39,298 bases of DNA, from the NCBI GenBank assembly GCA_945889645.1, contig CAMDCA010000017.1, forward strand, positions 1 through 39,298, written 5' to 3'. The notes beneath the pieces are model-generated. The model was not told where the DNA came from. It made no database searches and worked only from the letters and a program-made list of their open reading frames with translations. The DNA comes from Rhizobium sp. Q54 (GTDB lineage Bacteria > Pseudomonadota > Alphaproteobacteria > UBA2966 > CAIVPW01). Shown in pieces: positions 7,562 to 17,845 of the stretch (position 1 is the stretch's first letter; each line of letters begins with the position of its first letter). The position numbers were made by a program, and so were the translations under genes.

Positions 7562-8218
7562 ATGCGCCTTGCAGCAACCGAAACCGTGTTTGCGGCCCCG
7601 ACGCGCGGCCTGATGACAGCGGCGCGCGGCATGCTTGCCGCGCTGATCGTCTCGATGACCGCCGGCAGCGCGATGGCGGCACCGAAGGACGCCGAGAACT
7701 TCGTGCGCATGCGCGGCGACGAGGCGGTCGCCACGCTGGCCAAGAAGCTGCCCGACGCCGACTACATGCGCGAGTTCAACGCCTTCGTGGACCGGACGTT
7801 CGACGTGCCGGCGATGGCGACGTTCGCTCTTGGCGTCTATGTGCGTCAGGCGACGGACGCCCAGAAGCAGGAATACACCGGACTGTACCGCACCTACTTC
7901 ATCAACACGTACGCCCAGCGCTTCCGGCAGTACTCGGGCGAACGCTTCGAGGTCACGGGCTCGCGCCCGGTCAACCCAACCGAGAACCTAGTGCAAAGCC
8001 GGATCGTGCGTCCGGCAGGCGCCGCGCCGATCGTCATCGAGTGGCACGTGCGCGAGGAAGCCGGCCAGCAGCGTATTGTCGACCTGCTGATCGAAGGCCT
8101 GCGCCTCGGCGTGACCATGCGCGACGAGTTCGGTGGCGTCATCCAACGCGGTGGCGGGATCGACGGCCTCCTCCGCGCCCTCAAGAACAACAACGCCAAC
8201 TTCAAATTGGGAGCGTAG
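7562..8218 (+). CDS. mlaC: MlaC periplasmic phospholipid-binding protein
   Basis: Periplasmic shuttle that carries phospholipids between MlaA and the inner-membrane MlaFEDB complex. 218 residues. A Sec signal peptide ends near SAMAAPK (about 40). The MlaC/Ttg2D fold follows, with FVDRTFDVPAMATFALG, the LYRTYFINTYAQRF helix, and the C-terminal VDLLIEGLRLGVTMRDEFGGVI typical of the family. GGAG lies upstream of the ATG at 7562. It forms a two-gene unit with mlaA. Downstream lies a palindromic repeat and the convergent ettA gene. Confidence 0.93.
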   Translation: MRLAATETVFAAPTRGLMTAARGMLAALIVSMTAGSAMAAPKDAENFVRMRGDEAVATLAKKLPDADYMREFNAFVDRTFDVPAMATFALGVYVRQATDAQKQEYTGLYRTYFINTYAQRFRQYSGERFEVTGSRPVNPTENLVQSRIVRPAGAAPIVIEWHVREEAGQQRIVDLLIEGLRLGVTMRDEFGGVIQRGGGIDGLLRALKNNNANFKLGA

Positions 8219-8225
8219 GCTCCCG

Positions 8226-8299
8226 CTGGATTGTTCATCGCTGCGCTCCTCGCAATGACACCCTCGTTGTCATTGCGAGCCGAGGGCGAAGCAATCCAG
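8226..8299. repeat. Dispersed palindromic repeat, copy B
   Basis: A 74-base imperfect palindrome starting CTGGATTG and ending GAAGCAATCCAG. Its inner arms CTCGCAATGACA and TGTCATTGCGAG match perfectly. It is the same element as 4601-4672. It lies between the convergent ends of mlaC and ettA, 8 bases after the mlaC stop, where it could act as a bidirectional transcription end or an RNA-stabilising hairpin. Confidence 0.85.
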
Positions 8300-8327
8300 G
8301 CTCGCGCCCCGGTCGCGGTGGGACTGA

Positions 8328-10007
<1,680 letters not shown>

Positions 10008-10117
10008 GGCGGGATCCTTGCGGTTAGGCGAACGCGTCGGGCCGCACTGCTAAACGAAGGCGCCCGCGAATGCAAACCGCCGCAGGGGCGCTGCTCGCCC
10101 GTGCTATAGGGGTCGCG

Positions 10118-10834
10118 ATGGCCGCGCCCAAAACCCCCGGTCCGGACTACAGCGCCGTCCTAGCCAAAGGCGTGCGCGGCGCGGTGGCCAAGGCCGTGCC
10201 GGCACTCGACGGTGAGCGCCTGGACGGGCTGATGACCGAGCTATTTGGCGTCGCCGACTCGGCTTTTGCTGCCGTGGTCGCCAAGGACCCACCCAGACGA
10301 ACGATCGCCTGCAAGGCCGGCTGCGCCTATTGCTGCCACCTGTACGTGCAAGTCACGCCGCTCGAAGCGATTCACCTCGCGCGCGCCCTGCGAGCGCGCG
10401 GTGCGGAGGCGCTCGCAGCCGTCCAGGAGCGCGTCGCGGCCGCCCATCGCAAGACGGCTGGCAAGGACGCCGAATACCGCAATTTGCTGGCCGAGCCCTG
10501 CCCGCTGCTGCAGGACGGGCAGTGCAGCGTGTATGCGGAGCGGCCGTTCGCCTGCCGTGGCGCCAACTCCGCGGATGCCGACGCCTGCCGGCGCGGCATG
10601 GGCAGGTCCAGCAGCGTGCCGCTGCCGACCTTCGTGCACCAGCGCAACGTCTACGCGGCAGTCGAAAACGGCGCGGCGCATGGCCTCCTGGATGCCGGTG
10701 CGCGTCCCAACGTGCTGGAACTGATCGCCGCGTTGCACCTCGCGCTCGCCCACGAGGATCCGCTTAGGGCGTGGCAGTCGGGCGAGCTCGACTTCGAACC
10801 GGCGCGTTGCCGCGAAGCGGGGAAGCGCGTCTGA
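10118..10834 (+). CDS. YkgJ-family cysteine-cluster protein
   Basis: 238 residues from the ATG at 10118, chosen for the AGGGG 5 bases upstream. An earlier in-frame start at 10070 lacks a ribosome site. The eight cysteines C65, C69, C72, C73, C128, C136, C146 and C157, in the pattern CxxxCxxCC...CPLL...C..Y..RP..C, define the YkgJ/UPF0153 family, predicted to bind zinc or an Fe-S cluster. The biochemical function of the family is not established. The gene is divergent from ettA and converges on the next gene with a single base between stop codons. The family assignment is good; the role is unknown. Confidence 0.85.
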   Translation: MAAPKTPGPDYSAVLAKGVRGAVAKAVPALDGERLDGLMTELFGVADSAFAAVVAKDPPRRTIACKAGCAYCCHLYVQVTPLEAIHLARALRARGAEALAAVQERVAAAHRKTAGKDAEYRNLLAEPCPLLQDGQCSVYAERPFACRGANSADADACRRGMGRSSSVPLPTFVHQRNVYAAVENGAAHGLLDAGARPNVLELIAALHLALAHEDPLRAWQSGELDFEPARCREAGKRV

Positions 10835-10835
10835 G

Positions 10836-12107
10836 CTAGCGGCGCCGGCTCCACATCAGCGTGCCGATCCAACCCGTGACCATCGCGCCGACGAGCAGAT
10901 AGCTGACCGGCACCCACGGCACCGTTCCTTCCGGGCCGCCGATGAGCAGCGTGCGCAAGCCGACCGTCGCGTCGTGCACGGGCAGTCGGCCAAGCCAGGC
11001 GACCCACTGCGGCGCAGCCGCCGGCGGCGCCAGCATGCCGCCGGCCAGCGCCTGGTAGAAAACCAGCGGAACGGCGAGCAGGAGCGCGGCGAAGCTGAAC
11101 AGGCTAAACATCGCCGTGACGATCGTCATGGCGGCCGCGGTGACCAGCCAGCGGAACGCCCACAGCGCCCAGAAGTTGGTCCAGTTGCCGGTCAGACTCG
11201 CCACCACGAGGACCGCGACCAATCCCGCCACCACCGACGCAAAGAGCGGAATGAGGGTGCGCGCCAGCAGTACCGATCCGACGTGCCCGTCACGCAAGAG
11301 CGGGCGCGAGCCGAGGAACAGCAGCACCGATCCAATGAGCGCCCCCATCCACGACGCGAAGCTCATCACGAATGGCGCCTGCACGAGCACCGGGCTGGCG
11401 GAATAGAGCGAGATCGATGTCACACGCACCGGCTGGGCGGGGGCGCCCGCAGTCGCGGTGCCTGGCGCGATCGGCGCGGGCGCAGCCTCTGGCCGTGGCG
11501 CATCGAGCGGCGTCACGGTCACCAGCGGCACCGGAACGGCCGGCACCGCGCCGCGCGGCAAGGGCGCGGCCGGCGCGGCTGCAGGTGGCGCGACCGAAAT
11601 GATCGCCGCGGGCGCGCGTTGCGCCGCGAGTTGCGCGCGTGCCCCCAGGACCACCAGCGAAAGTGCGCCCTGTAGCTGCCCCGGCAGCGTGTGGCCGATC
11701 TGCGTCTCCAAGACACTGAGGTGGTCGGTGTTGATGACGCGCGCGTTGGCCGTGTCGCCCGCCACCACCAGGGCGCTGAAATCGGGCGGGAACACCAGGA
11801 CGGCGACCAGTTCGCCCCGCGACAGCGCGGCCGTGGCGGTCGCCTCGTCGGGGAACGTCGCGGTGCGGAGGGGAAGTTGTGGTCTTATCGCGGCCAACGC
11901 CTGGTCAGCGATGCGCAAGGGTTCCGCGGCGGTTGCCGGAACACCCTCGTCGAGGTTGACGACACCAAGGCTAAGGCGTGCCACCGCGGCGTTCTGGTCG
12001 ATCACCGCCGTCAGGTTGAAGAAGCAGAAGATCAGCACGACGACCGACGGCGCGATCAACGCGCCGCGCAGGATGGGCTGTTCGCGCATCATGTCGAAGA
12101 GCTTCAT
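10836..12107 (-). CDS. YhgE/Pip-like (DUF3533/ABC-2 type) membrane protein
   Basis: 423 residues from the ATG at 12107, chosen because GAGG lies 4 bases upstream; a TTG seven codons earlier is possible. One transmembrane helix lies at about 14-34. A periplasmic region follows, with LGVVNLDEG and LVAVLVFPPDFSALV, the pattern seen in ABC-2/YhgE-Pip exporters (DFS..L). An Ala/Pro-rich linker lies at about 165-225, then come five or six C-terminal membrane helices (from about MSFASWMGALIGSVLLFLG to the end). It lacks the long coiled-coil region of true Pip proteins. No ABC ATPase gene is adjacent. Likely a small-molecule or envelope exporter component, but the substrate is unknown. Confidence 0.75.
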   Translation of the reverse strand: MKLFDMMREQPILRGALIAPSVVVLIFCFFNLTAVIDQNAAVARLSLGVVNLDEGVPATAAEPLRIADQALAAIRPQLPLRTATFPDEATATAALSRGELVAVLVFPPDFSALVVAGDTANARVINTDHLSVLETQIGHTLPGQLQGALSLVVLGARAQLAAQRAPAAIISVAPPAAAPAAPLPRGAVPAVPVPLVTVTPLDAPRPEAAPAPIAPGTATAGAPAQPVRVTSISLYSASPVLVQAPFVMSFASWMGALIGSVLLFLGSRPLLRDGHVGSVLLARTLIPLFASVVAGLVAVLVVASLTGNWTNFWALWAFRWLVTAAAMTIVTAMFSLFSFAALLLAVPLVFYQALAGGMLAPPAAAPQWVAWLGRLPVHDATVGLRTLLIGGPEGTVPWVPVSYLLVGAMVTGWIGTLMWSRRR

Positions 12108-12209
12108 GGACCCTCTTGCGGGATTCAAACGGCGGGAGCCGCGGGGCGGTGGCGTTTCGGGACCACGGCAGGTAGCATTCTAGCCCCGTTGCGCTTGCCC
12201 CGGAGCCTC

Positions 12210-13013
12210 ATGCATCTGCTCGAAGCCGCCCGCGCTATTCGTCGGGTTGGACTGTCGGCGGCATGCTGTGCCGTGACTGCGGTGGCGATCGCCGGTGATC
12301 CGATGGCCGCGATTCAGATACCGGTTCCGTGCGCGGGCGAATCGCCCGCCTACCCCACGGTCGATCAGCCGGCCGACATCCGCGTCGTCTACTACGACGC
12401 CCTCGGCCCGAAGTGGGCTCCGGCCCCGTGCACCGGATGGAAGGAATCCAACGTCGCCTTCCTGATCACGACGGCGGGACGATTCCGTCATGTCGGCAGC
12501 ATCGAGGAAATCGCCGCCCGCCTCGGCACGATCTCGTCGTACCACGACATCCTGTACTGGTCGCACTCGCGCCAAGTGTGGCGGCCGATCATGCCGGAGG
12601 CGTTCGCCCTGGCTGGTCCGGACCCCGCGTCCAAACGCGGCAACTTCACAGCCGCGGAAATGCTCGACGGCGCGCCGCGCTACTTCTGGCAGAGCGCGTC
12701 CGGCAAGTTCGCCTATCGCCTGCAGGTGATGCGGCACGACGACCGCAGCATGGTTGTCGAGATGGAAAACGTGACCGGCTTCCAGATGCTGCTGCTGCCG
12801 GTGTTCCGCCCGGGCGACGCGCGCATGCAGTACTACGTCGAGAACGAAAGCGGCGACGTGTGGCGCTACTACTCGATGATCGCGGTGAGCGGACCGTTCT
12901 CGTCCCTGCTGCGCTCGGGCGAGGAGTCGTTCATCAATCGCGCCGGCGCGATCTATCGCTACTTTGCCGGCATTCCGACCGACCAGGAGCCGCCGCCGCT
13001 GCGCGCCAAGTGA
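12210..13013 (+). CDS. Secreted protein of unknown function
   Basis: 267 residues from the ATG at 12210 (GGAG just upstream). The frame is open much further upstream, but that part lies over the opposite-strand membrane gene and has no signal peptide. Residues 10-33 (RRVGLSAACCAVTAVAIAGDPMAA) form a Sec-type signal. The mature domain has two cysteines (C41, C74) that could form a disulfide, and aromatic-rich segments (SSYHDILYWSHSRQVWRPIMPEAF, YYVENESGDVWRYYSM). I do not recognise the family. It reads as a full, intact gene with strong third-position GC. It converges on the DUF1761 gene across a strong hairpin terminator. Confidence 0.75.
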   Translation: MHLLEAARAIRRVGLSAACCAVTAVAIAGDPMAAIQIPVPCAGESPAYPTVDQPADIRVVYYDALGPKWAPAPCTGWKESNVAFLITTAGRFRHVGSIEEIAARLGTISSYHDILYWSHSRQVWRPIMPEAFALAGPDPASKRGNFTAAEMLDGAPRYFWQSASGKFAYRLQVMRHDDRSMVVEMENVTGFQMLLLPVFRPGDARMQYYVENESGDVWRYYSMIAVSGPFSSLLRSGEESFINRAGAIYRYFAGIPTDQEPPPLRAK

Positions 13014-13031
13014 TCCCGTCTCCACAAAAGC

Positions 13032-13059
13032 GAACGGGCGGGGGGTACCCCGCCCGTTC
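13032..13059. terminator. Bidirectional hairpin terminator
   Basis: A perfect 12-bp stem (GAACGGGCGGGG / CCCCGCCCGTTC) with a GGTA loop lies between convergent genes. On the minus strand it is followed by CGCTTTTG, a short U-run, so it is best read as the terminator of the DUF1761 gene. It would also stop the plus-strand gene less efficiently. Confidence 0.85.
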
Positions 13060-13085
13060 TGCTCGTACTGGTGACGGACGGCAGG

Positions 13086-13505
13086 CTACATCGCCCGCCA
13101 CCAGCCGATTACGGCGCCTGCGACGGCGAAGATGATGAGGCTGTTGACGCCGTACACCCAGTGCAGAGCGGTGGGGCGGCCTTCGAAGAGAACGTTCATG
13201 GAGGCAGCGGGGAGAGTCAGGCCGAGCCAAACGATGAGGGCGACCATCACCCCGTCGGCCACGCCGGCCGTGCCCGCCCAGCCCTCAATGGCTGCGAGCA
13301 CCGACATTTCCAGGATTGCGAGTACGAATCCGGCGATGAGGACCCGAGGCGTCATCGCTGCGCGGACTTCCGCCTCGGTCTTGCCGATGGCGTTCATCCA
13401 CGCCTTTCCGGCGACTGCCGGCAGGTAATAGACGGCCCCAATGATCATGGCCGCGATCGCGGAGACCAAGACAGCGACGTAATTGACGTCCCACGCGGCT
13501 GACAT
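13086..13505 (-). CDS. DUF1761 family membrane protein
   Basis: 139 residues from the ATG at 13505, chosen because AGGGGG lies 7 bases upstream; the longer reading to 13628 has no such support. Four predicted membrane helices: VAVLVSAIAAMIIGAVYYLP; VLIAGFVLAILEMSVLAAI; VMVALIVWLGLTLPAASM; WVYGVNSLIIFAVAGAVIGWW. The WMNAIGKTE segment after helix 1 and the LT.P....VLFEGRP loop are typical of DUF1761. The function is unknown. Monocistronic, with its own terminator. Confidence 0.85.
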   Translation of the reverse strand: MSAAWDVNYVAVLVSAIAAMIIGAVYYLPAVAGKAWMNAIGKTEAEVRAAMTPRVLIAGFVLAILEMSVLAAIEGWAGTAGVADGVMVALIVWLGLTLPAASMNVLFEGRPTALHWVYGVNSLIIFAVAGAVIGWWRAM

Positions 13506-13647
13506 GTCCCATCCCCCTAAGCTGGACCCAAGCGGGGCGTTCGCGGCCGGACCAAGCCGCGACAATATCTTGCGCTCAAATGTGGGCAAGGCACAAGAGC
13601 TAGGCGTGGCGAGGGGTCGCAGGGGCACTTTGGCGTGGCCCGGCGGA

Positions 13648-13724
13648 TGGTGGGCCCGGGAGGACTCGAACCTCCAACCAAGCGGTTATGAGCCGCCGGC
13701 TCTGACCAATTGAGCTACAGGCCC
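13648..13724 (-). tRNA. tRNA-Ile2 with anticodon CAU
   Basis: A full 77-base cloverleaf with encoded CCA (TGG at 13648-13650 on the plus strand). Acceptor stem GGGCCTG/CGGGCCC with one T-G pair, D arm GCTC-AATTGGTCA-GAGC, anticodon loop CTCATAA, T arm GGAGG-TTCGAGT-CCTCC. The anticodon CAT is shared by elongator Met and by Ile2, where C34 is changed to lysidine by TilS. The CTTGGTTG variable region after the anticodon stem resembles Ile2 rather than elongator Met, so Ile2 is preferred. Initiator Met is excluded because the GGG/CCC anticodon-stem pairs and the mismatched first pair are lacking. Confidence 0.9.
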
Positions 13725-13785
13725 CCGGTCAGAGGCTATCACCGCCACGCCAGGGCTGGGAGGTTTCAACGCCCTCACAGCCAAC

Positions 13786-13814
13786 GGCCGCCAGGGGGGA
13801 GGACCCTGGCGGCC
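13786..13814. terminator. GC-rich hairpin between tRNA and small ORF
   Basis: An 11-bp perfect stem (GGCCGCCAGGG / CCCTGGCGGCC) with a 7-base loop, located just after the stop of the small minus-strand ORF at 13863-14114 and before the tRNA. There is no U-run, so it would be a weak or Rho-assisted terminator, or simply a structured intergenic element. Confidence 0.5.
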
Positions 13815-13862
13815 GCTCGCTGGCGCGCCCGCTTCGAACGGGGCGCTATTCGAGCCTGCCGC

Positions 13863-14114
13863 TCATCCGATGAGCGAGGCGGCGAACACAAGAACCAAGA
13901 GAGCGGTTGCCATCGCAACCGGTCCTGCGCCGACCATTGCCGTTCGGGCGAACGGCGTGGGTCGGAACGGGTTGAGGTGCTGAGGGACGCGGGACGAGAG
14001 GGAGACCACGTTCTGCACTTGCTCCGAGTTGGCGGGGAGCAACCCCGCACGACCATGGGCGGCAACCGCCCTCGCGTTCATCATCGCAAGGCGCGTGCCG
14101 AACGGCGCGAACAC
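13863..14114 (-). CDS. Possible small tail-anchored protein (ORFan)
   Basis: The only plausible gene in the 540-base stretch between the tRNA and the next gene. GTG start at 14114 with AAGG about 7 bases upstream, 83 residues; the ATGATG at 14084 would give about 73. The C-terminus (AMVGAGPVAMATALLVLVFAASLIG) is a clean membrane helix ending at the stop. The N-terminal half is polar and Pro-containing (SRVPQHLNPFRPTPF). Third positions are fairly GC-rich. No recognisable family. A long plus-strand reading across the same DNA is Arg-rich and judged spurious. Confidence 0.4.
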   Translation of the reverse strand: MFAPFGTRLAMMNARAVAAHGRAGLLPANSEQVQNVVSLSSRVPQHLNPFRPTPFARTAMVGAGPVAMATALLVLVFAASLIG

Positions 14115-14264
14115 CAGGTAACCTTAGAGAGCGCTTGTTTCCAACGCGTCGCGTCTGCCTGCGCGGGCGGTCGCAGGTGCCACGGGCTCGCGCGCGCACA
14201 AGGCAAAGGCAGCGGACTGCTACCAAGTTGGTCAACGGCACCAACGGTGCGCGCTGCCGCCACT

Positions 14265-14930
14265 TCAGGCGGGACGACTCTCGATGCGGACCTCGGCGCG
14301 CGCGAGCCGCCGATACAGATCGCGCCGCCGCTTCATCGGCTGCCAGTCGTAAAGCAGCGTCTCGATGGCCTTCCAACATGCCACCCAGCCGAGGAGGATG
14401 AGGCTCTCTTCCGTCAGACGGGCGAGTCCTTCCGCTTCGATCATGTTGTCGGCGATCTGGCTCAGCGCCAGGCATGCGGCGAGGACCGGCAAGCCAATCC
14501 ACAAGTAGCGGCGGCCAAGACGCACCTCCTCGCGCCGTTCGCGTTCAGCCATGTCGGCGCGTTCACCGAAGTAGTGCCCAATTGCCCGCCCGACGTCCGC
14601 CTCCTTCGCAACGCGGCCCTCCGCGTCGGGCAGGTGCAGGACGATGCGGATCTCGCTGCGCCGCGGCAGGTCACGCGCCCAACTGGCGATGAATTCCTCG
14701 GCACTGTCGTCCAGGTCACGCTCGTGGAACGGGGCCGGATCGAAGGAATTGAACAGCTGGCCCAACTCGCGAAGCTGCACGTCGATCACCCCGGACGAGA
14801 CGGTCACAACACGTGCCTCAACTTGGGGAGGCGGTGCAGTTCCTGGGTCGCATCCCGCGCACGGCGGCGCTCCGGCTTGGCGTGCCAGCCATGGACCAGC
14901 TCGCCCGTCGATGTCGAAGAAGACCTTCAT
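14265..14930 (-). CDS. Membrane protein of unknown function, last gene of the dnaG-rpoD unit
   Basis: 221 residues if started at the ATG at 14930, 8 bases after the stop of the chorismate mutase-cupin gene. A GTG at 14807 has a better ribosome site (TGAGG, 8 bases away) and would give 180 residues, beginning just before the conserved-looking core VIDVQLRELGQLFNSFDPAPFHERDLDDSAEEFIASWARDL. That core is followed by LPDAEGR and a C-terminal half with two membrane helices (YLWIGLPVLAACLALSQIA; ESLILLGWVACWKAIETLLYDW), then a basic tail. I recall similar alphaproteobacterial proteins but no function. The start is uncertain; the gene is real. Confidence 0.75.
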   Translation of the reverse strand: MKVFFDIDGRAGPWLARQAGAPPCAGCDPGTAPPPQVEARVVTVSSGVIDVQLRELGQLFNSFDPAPFHERDLDDSAEEFIASWARDLPRRSEIRIVLHLPDAEGRVAKEADVGRAIGHYFGERADMAERERREEVRLGRRYLWIGLPVLAACLALSQIADNMIEAEGLARLTEESLILLGWVACWKAIETLLYDWQPMKRRRDLYRRLARAEVRIESRPA

Positions 14931-14938
14931 AGCGCCGA

Positions 14939-15760
14939 CTAGTACGGCCGGCCGTCCTTGTGCGTGAACACCCAGCGACCGTCGGCGCTCTGGATTGCCC
15001 GGAGATCGTCATCCGGGTAGGCGCCCTCATCCCCAGCTGTACGGTCGCCGACTTCGAGGTAGACGACGTCCTGCTCCGTCCGGTTCATCAAGTGGTGCGC
15101 GCGACCGCCCGCGGCAAAGCCGGCGCACATGCCGGGGCGCAAGGCGACCTCACCCTCATCGGTGACCAGGGTTGGGTCGCCCTCAAGGACGAGGATGAAC
15201 TCGTCCTGCTTGCTGTGCCGATGCAACATTGACGACTGGCGGCCGGGCGGCAGCGTGGTCAGGTTGACGCCGAAGTTCTTCAGCCCGAAGACGTTGCCGA
15301 GGCGGCGCCGAATGCGATGCTTGAGCAGGCTGTAGAAGGGTTCCGGCGAGACCGAGCGAACCGGATCCGGCGCTACCTCTGTGGCCCGCACTGCCAGTGG
15401 GCTTGCTTCGCGCTTGGCCGTAGCCGTCGGCGCCGAAGGCGGCCGCGCCAAGGCAATGTGCGCTTCTTCGAGCGCGCACGCCTCGTCGATGATGGCGCGC
15501 CAAAGGCGCCGCGCAGTCGCCGGATCGAGTCCGGCGGCGCGGGCGTGTGTTTCGACGCGGGACAGGACTGCCTCGATGCGGGCCGGCACGATCACCGGTT
15601 CGCCGCGCATCGCTTTGATGTCGCCGATCTGCTCGACCAGCACGAAGCGCCGGGCGAGAACGCGCACGAGCTCGGCGTCCGCGTCGTCGATCTCGGCGCG
15701 CAGCGCCGCCAAGCGGTCACCGCCGGCGGCCTGATTCTGGGTGATGGAGGGCTTGCTCAT
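14939..15760 (-). CDS. Chorismate mutase (AroQ-type) fused to a cupin domain
   Basis: 273 residues, start ATG 15760 with GGGAGG 6 bases upstream. Residues 16-100 are a chorismate mutase helical domain: LRAEIDDADAELVRVLARRF, EQIGDIKA, PARIEAVL and LWRAIIDEA, with R21, R38, K49 and R61 in the places of the substrate-binding residues. Chorismate mutase converts chorismate to prephenate for Phe/Tyr synthesis. After a Pro/Ala linker (106-138), residues about 160-273 form a cupin with motif 1 HRHSKQDEFILVLEG (H180, H182, E187) and motif 2 PGMCAGFAAGGRAHHLMN (H222, N226), so a metal site is likely. The reading frame is continuous across both. The two parts normally occur as separate proteins. It lies 24 bases downstream of rpoD. 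The domain calls are secure; the joint function is unknown. Confidence 0.88.
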   Translation of the reverse strand: MSKPSITQNQAAGGDRLAALRAEIDDADAELVRVLARRFVLVEQIGDIKAMRGEPVIVPARIEAVLSRVETHARAAGLDPATARRLWRAIIDEACALEEAHIALARPPSAPTATAKREASPLAVRATEVAPDPVRSVSPEPFYSLLKHRIRRRLGNVFGLKNFGVNLTTLPPGRQSSMLHRHSKQDEFILVLEGDPTLVTDEGEVALRPGMCAGFAAGGRAHHLMNRTEQDVVYLEVGDRTAGDEGAYPDDDLRAIQSADGRWVFTHKDGRPY

Positions 15761-15784
15761 CGCGGGCCTCCCGCGAGCGCGGGC

Positions 15785-17767
<1,983 letters not shown>

Positions 17768-17845
17768 CTTGCGTTTTCCGTCCTGGGTCAAAGGCCAGTC
17801 CTAACCGTCACGCGCGAGAGCGGCCGAGCCGCATATCCGCACGCA

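Noticed and set aside
13648-13724. tRNA as elongator Met or phage attachment site
   Set aside because: The variable region and stem sequence favour Ile2. No integrase gene and no repeated 3' tRNA end were found nearby.
13710-14942. 410-codon plus-strand reading across the tRNA-proximal gap
   Set aside because: Arg/His/Gln-rich, begins inside the tRNA gene, lacks a ribosome site and overlaps a better minus-strand gene.
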